64,000 nt of DNA from Saprospiraceae bacterium (GTDB lineage: Bacteria > Bacteroidota > Bacteroidia > Chitinophagales > Saprospiraceae), in assembly GCA_016718205.1 (NCBI GenBank), contig JADKEB010000010.1, forward strand, positions 124,001 to 188,000. Reading direction: 5' to 3'. The first letter of the stretch is position 1; each line of letters begins with the position of its first letter. Below, piece after piece: positions 61,191 through 64,000 of this stretch. Both the position numbers and the translations under genes were made by a program. Below the pieces are notes generated by a model. It was not told where the DNA came from and ran no database searches. It saw only the letters and a program-made list of their open reading frames with translations.

Positions 61191-61530
61191 TTAAACGCTT
61201 ATGTAAGCTTTAGGGTTATAATCGGAGTGTTCATTTTGCAGTACATTTCCCAACTGATTGGTCAATAGTATTGTTTTACCTATTTGTAAAGGCTTTTGAT
61301 TATAATGACTGTGCCCATATAACCAAAACAATGCACCACAGTCATGGATGAAATCGGATAATTCGGTGGAAAAGGCTTCATTCAAAACACTATGTCTGTG
61401 AGCGGGTGAACTACACTTTCCTGATGGCAGATGATGGGTGACCACCACAATAGGCAAAGATGGAAAATCATTCAGGCTTTTTTTGATAAAATGTAAACTG
61501 TCAGCATGCAATTTGTTACAATCAGCCACC
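61191..61530 (-). pseudogene. C-terminal half of a frameshifted metallophosphoesterase
   Basis: This frame supplies VVVTHHLPS and WLYGHSHYNQ, the last two metal-binding motifs of a calcineurin-like phosphoesterase. The preceding gene supplies the first three. The nominal start (GTG at 61529) is an artefact of the frame break at CCTTAA (61529-61534); a one-base insertion there joins ...INGKSL to KVADCNKLHADS. Alone, this half would be inactive. Confidence 0.85.
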
Positions 61531-61948
61531 TTAAGCTCTTACCATTGATTTGAATATTTCTGAAATCCGGTATATATCGCTCGATTATTTGTTCATTTTC
61601 CTTTCCAATATTTGACCACAAAGTAGAAAATATAAAATGGACATCATTATAGATAAAGTTTATATGGTTGACAATAAAAATATTGTCGCGTACTTTCAAA
61701 TTCATAGACAATGGAAACTCCATCATATCTTTGTGGTAGTACTCATGATTTCCCGGCAACCAAAAAACGATTTCATATAGCTGTGAAATTTTGTCAAAAA
61801 AGGGATGATTCAGATATTTTTCATGCAATGGAACAATATCTCCAGACAAAATGAGTATTTCACCACCGACCACCCATGGGTTTTGGTTCAAATATGGAAG
61901 ATTGCCGTCAAACTCCAAATGTAAATCCGAACAATATTGGATTCTCAT
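61472..61948 (-). CDS. Metallophosphoesterase, N-terminal half (frameshifted)
   Basis: 158 residues starting MRIQYCSDLHLEF (DxH motif), with ILSGDIVPL (GD), and LPGNHEYYHKD (GNHE). After INGKSL the reading continues in the wrong frame as RWLIVTN and stops. The remaining motifs (THH, GHSH) occur in the next frame downstream. Restored, it would be a cytoplasmic calcineurin-like phosphoesterase of about 250 residues whose substrate is unknown. Either a recent inactivation or a sequencing deletion explains this. Confidence 0.85.
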   Translation of the reverse strand: MRIQYCSDLHLEFDGNLPYLNQNPWVVGGEILILSGDIVPLHEKYLNHPFFDKISQLYEIVFWLPGNHEYYHKDMMEFPLSMNLKVRDNIFIVNHINFIYNDVHFIFSTLWSNIGKENEQIIERYIPDFRNIQINGKSLRWLIVTNCMLTVYILSKKA

Positions 61949-62146
61949 CTATAACTGCCTTTATTCATAAAATGCAAGTATCATCTTCTGGATTATTTCC
62001 ACTTTTATAACAAAAGTAATATTTATAAAGCTATATTGAAAAACAAAATAAATTAATTTGCTAATTAAAGATTTAATACTAAATTCGTCGTTTTATTGTC
62101 TTAAGGAATGAAAATTTTATACTTAATTTACCAAATTTTTTAAATT
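61949..62146. other. Intergenic, AT-rich
   Basis: Divergent region between the phosphoesterase and the symporter operon. AAATTCGTCG/TTAAAG-type AT-rich DNA; no clear promoter pair was identified. Confidence 0.35.
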
Positions 62147-62422
62147 ATGCTTCACGAAAATAAACCAACTTTAGGCATTGATCATGCCGCACCAAAGAAA
62201 GCAAAATTAGGGGTATTGCTATTTTTTATTTACACTTTTATTTATTCAGGATTTGTTATTATCGGGTTGACCAAACCTGAATGGATGGGACTTGAATTTA
62301 TAGGTGGTCAAAACCTGGCTGTGGTATATGGCTTAGGGCTGATTATTTTAGCCATCATTATGGGATTTATATATAACTCTATATGCACCCGTATGGAAAA
62401 TGAATTAAATCAAAACTCTTAA
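62147..62422 (+). CDS. DUF485 small membrane protein
   Basis: 91 residues with two transmembrane helices (VLLFFIYTFIYSGFVIIGL and LAVVYGLGLIILAIIMGFIY) and a short hydrophilic tail. DUF485 proteins are characteristically encoded just before ActP-type acetate/solute symporters, as here (13 bp before the next start), and are probably accessory subunits in the inner membrane. The ATG at 62147 is the only sensible start. Confidence 0.92.
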   Translation: MLHENKPTLGIDHAAPKKAKLGVLLFFIYTFIYSGFVIIGLTKPEWMGLEFIGGQNLAVVYGLGLIILAIIMGFIYNSICTRMENELNQNS

Positions 62423-62435
62423 AAATCGTTGAATC

Positions 62436-64000
62436 ATGATATACGAAATTTCAAATATTGCTATTATAATTTTCATGTTTATCGTAGGATTGGTATTAGC
62501 ATTGTCCTTCTATTTTGCAAGGAAAACAAAATCAGCTTCCAGCTATTATGCTGCAGGAGGAAAAATACACTGGGGTGTCAATGGAGTCGCATTTGCAGGT
62601 GATTACCTGTCAGCAGCATCTTTTTTGGGAATCAGTGGCATGATTGCTTTTTCTGGTTATGACGGATTTTTATATTCTATAGGCTATCTGGCTGGCTGGG
62701 TAGTTGCTCTGTTTTTGGTGGCAGAACCTTTAAAAAAATTGGGTAAATATACTTTTACTGATGCCCTGGATTCTAAATTCAATTCTAAATCCATAAAACT
62801 GACGGCATCAATAAGCACTTTAATCGTTTCTATATTTTATCTCATTCCTCAGATGGTAGGTGCAGGAGACCTGGTGGTTCCGCTTTTGGGGTTGCCACAT
62901 TGGATGGGTGTGCTTATAGTGGGTTCAATCGTTATTATTATTGTGGCTACAGCAGGTATGACATCGACTACCTATGTACAGTTTATAAAAGGAGCTTTAC
63001 TGGTGATATTTTCAACAATATTGACGATATATATTTTGAGAAACGGTTTGAATCTAAATCCAACAAAAGATTACCATCAATTTTCAAAATTGGATGTACA
63101 AGTCAGCCAGGATAACGTACTGAGTTCACCTGATTCTTCATACGTGGTGAAAACTACAAAAGAAGTGGATAAAAATGTATTTGCGTTTGTCGAAAATGAA
63201 AATACTAATGGGTGGTATAAACTCAACTCAAAAAATGATAAGTTCACACTCGATGAAATGATTTACACAAGTATCGGACCTGATGGTGAAAAATTGTACA
63301 ATGGAGCGCCAAAATCAGACAAAAAGTTTTATCAGGTAGGCCATCTCAGCAAAATCGTGGTAGATGGAAAAGAAGTAGATCAAACAGGTCCTGTTGGTCC
63401 ATTTGAATTTCTCAAAACGATTGAAAACAGTGAAGTAGTTCGATTTACTAAAAAGACTTTCAAAGACGGTGAAAACAATATGACTGTATGGTATCAAAAC
63501 CCTACTGCAGGAAAAGATGTATTAAAACCTGGATTATTGTTAAAAATCACCAATGAAGCCGGAGCCAGCATTTGGGATAAGTTAAATTTTGTATCATTGA
63601 TGCTGGCTTTGTTTTTAGGGACATCAGCATTACCCCACATTTTAATCCGATACTATACTGTTCCAAGTCAAAGAGATGCCAGGAAATCCACTATAGTAGC
63701 CATTGCCGTGATTGGCTTTTTCTATATACTTACATTATTTATGGGTTTAGGTTCTATGATCAATGGAGTTTTGGATGTAGAAAGCAGCAATATGTCAGGC
63801 CCACTGTTGGCAAAATCTTTTGGTATAGGTATTTTTTCTATAATTTCAGCTATTGCTTTTGCTACCGTATTAGGAACTGTTGCAGGACTAATAGTAGCTT
63901 CTTCAGGTGCTATTGCTCATGACTTTATTGATAAGTATATGGAAGTCAAAATGACCGACGAGCGCAAAGTAAGGATCGGAAAAATCTCTGCGATCTGTGT
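62436..64000 (+). CDS. Sodium:solute symporter, ActP/VC_2705-like (3' end cut by window)
   Basis: My translation from the ATG at 62436 is open to the window end. It begins MIYEISNIAIIIFMFIVGLV, then has ASSYYAAGGKIHWGVNGVA and GDYLSAASFLGISG, and a series of transmembrane helices typical of the sodium/solute symporter family. A hydrophilic insert of about 170 residues (about 63050-63560) between helices separates the front block from LNFVSLMLALFLGTSALPHI. This insert occurs in the ActP-like VC_2705 branch. The likely substrate is acetate or a related short acid. It is encoded right after DUF485 and near the Cache-PAS-CBS-DUF294 sensor. Confidence 0.92.
   Translation, partial: MIYEISNIAIIIFMFIVGLVLALSFYFARKTKSASSYYAAGGKIHWGVNGVAFAGDYLSAASFLGISGMIAFSGYDGFLYSIGYLAGWVVALFLVAEPLKKLGKYTFTDALDSKFNSKSIKLTASISTLIVSIFYLIPQMVGAGDLVVPLLGLPHWMGVLIVGSIVIIIVATAGMTSTTYVQFIKGALLVIFSTILTIYILRNGLNLNPTKDYHQFSKLDVQVSQDNVLSSPDSSYVVKTTKEVDKNVFAFVENENTNGWYKLNSKNDKFTLDEMIYTSIGPDGEKLYNGAPKSDKKFYQVGHLSKIVVDGKEVDQTGPVGPFEFLKTIENSEVVRFTKKTFKDGENNMTVWYQNPTAGKDVLKPGLLLKITNEAGASIWDKLNFVSLMLALFLGTSALPHILIRYYTVPSQRDARKSTIVAIAVIGFFYILTLFMGLGSMINGVLDVESSNMSGPLLAKSFGIGIFSIISAIAFATVLGTVAGLIVASSGAIAHDFIDKYMEVKMTDERKVRIGKISAIC

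Noticed and set aside
1..64000. CRISPR arrays, tRNA or rRNA genes, transposase or phage genes
   Set aside because: None seen by eye: no regularly spaced repeats, no cloverleaf-like T-arm sequences, and no transposase-like frames.

Overview
The window is AT-rich chromosomal DNA from a Bacteroidota bacterium. A Saprospiraceae-like, activated-sludge type organism is my best guess, but that is inference. The evidence is lineage-typical content: type IX secretion (T9SS) C-terminal sorting domains, a PorE-like TPR/beta-propeller/OmpA lipoprotein, a GLPGLI protein beside a TonB-receptor-like barrel, DUF4293, DUF4412, CtlX, an RRM-type RNA-binding protein, and promoters of the Bacteroidota form (-7 TAnnTTTG). 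No tRNA, rRNA, CRISPR array, phage module or transposase gene was seen.

Layout. 0-3 kb: CCA-adding enzyme (cut by the window edge), DusB and a small outer-membrane protein, all on the minus strand, then a gene-free stretch. 3.7-13.8 kb: two tandem giant Cys-rich secreted proteins, each ending in dockerin-like, cohesin-like and T9SS sorting modules; the first is frameshifted. 14-22.6 kb: housekeeping metabolism (MDR oxidoreductase, pyrophosphatase, cobalamin adenosyltransferase, hot-dog protein, CoaD, P5C dehydrogenase, NUDIX-type regulator, MBL hydrolase, RibH, TPR membrane protein). 22.7-25.8 kb: AsmA-like protein. 26.2-27.2 kb: Xre/RES toxin-antitoxin pair. 27.3-32.7 kb: DeoD, PorE-like lipoprotein, dynamin-like GTPase and WbqC-like protein. 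33-34.2 kb: two unrecognised, very AT-rich genes. 34.5-39.4 kb: amidohydrolase, RRM protein, CtlX and DUF4412 protein. 39.7-43.1 kb: a tightly packed three-gene operon around a TPR-AAA+ ATPase. 43.1-45.7 kb: a DnaQ-like exonuclease overlapping a cNMP/CBS/DUF294 protein. 46-51 kb: ArsR regulator, FAD oxidoreductase, DUF4293 and a secreted endonuclease I (frameshifted before its sorting domain). 51-55.1 kb: outer-membrane barrel, GLPGLI protein and two tandem 61-residue Cys-rich secreted peptides. 55.1-56.7 kb: mostly empty, with an esterase remnant. 56.7-64 kb: aspartase, a Cache-PAS-CBS-DUF294 sensor, a frameshifted phosphoesterase, DUF485 and an ActP-like symporter cut by the window edge.

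Non-autonomous mobile repeats run through the window. Family A has three nearly identical 259-bp copies with inverted ends, perfect 3-bp target duplications (TTA or TAA) and a row of internal hairpins, plus two end fragments. Family C has four copies of about 165-172 bp with ACCTAAA ends. Family B has one 159-bp copy. Family D is a GGGGCG-TAGCCCT inverted repeat that encodes the last residues of CtlX. Several copies touch stop codons or sit in promoters.

The best candidates for undescribed biology are: the twin Cys-rich peptides with GLPGLI and a TonB-like barrel (51.0-55.1 kb); the TPR-AAA+ operon (39.7-43.1 kb); the membrane Cache-PAS-CBS-DUF294 sensor next to DUF485/ActP (58-64 kb), with a soluble cNMP-CBS-DUF294/exonuclease pair in the same window; and the hairpin-rich family A repeat. 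Three genes are each broken by an apparent one-base deletion in a similar A(n)GGT context, so assembly or base-calling error should be excluded before calling them pseudogenes.
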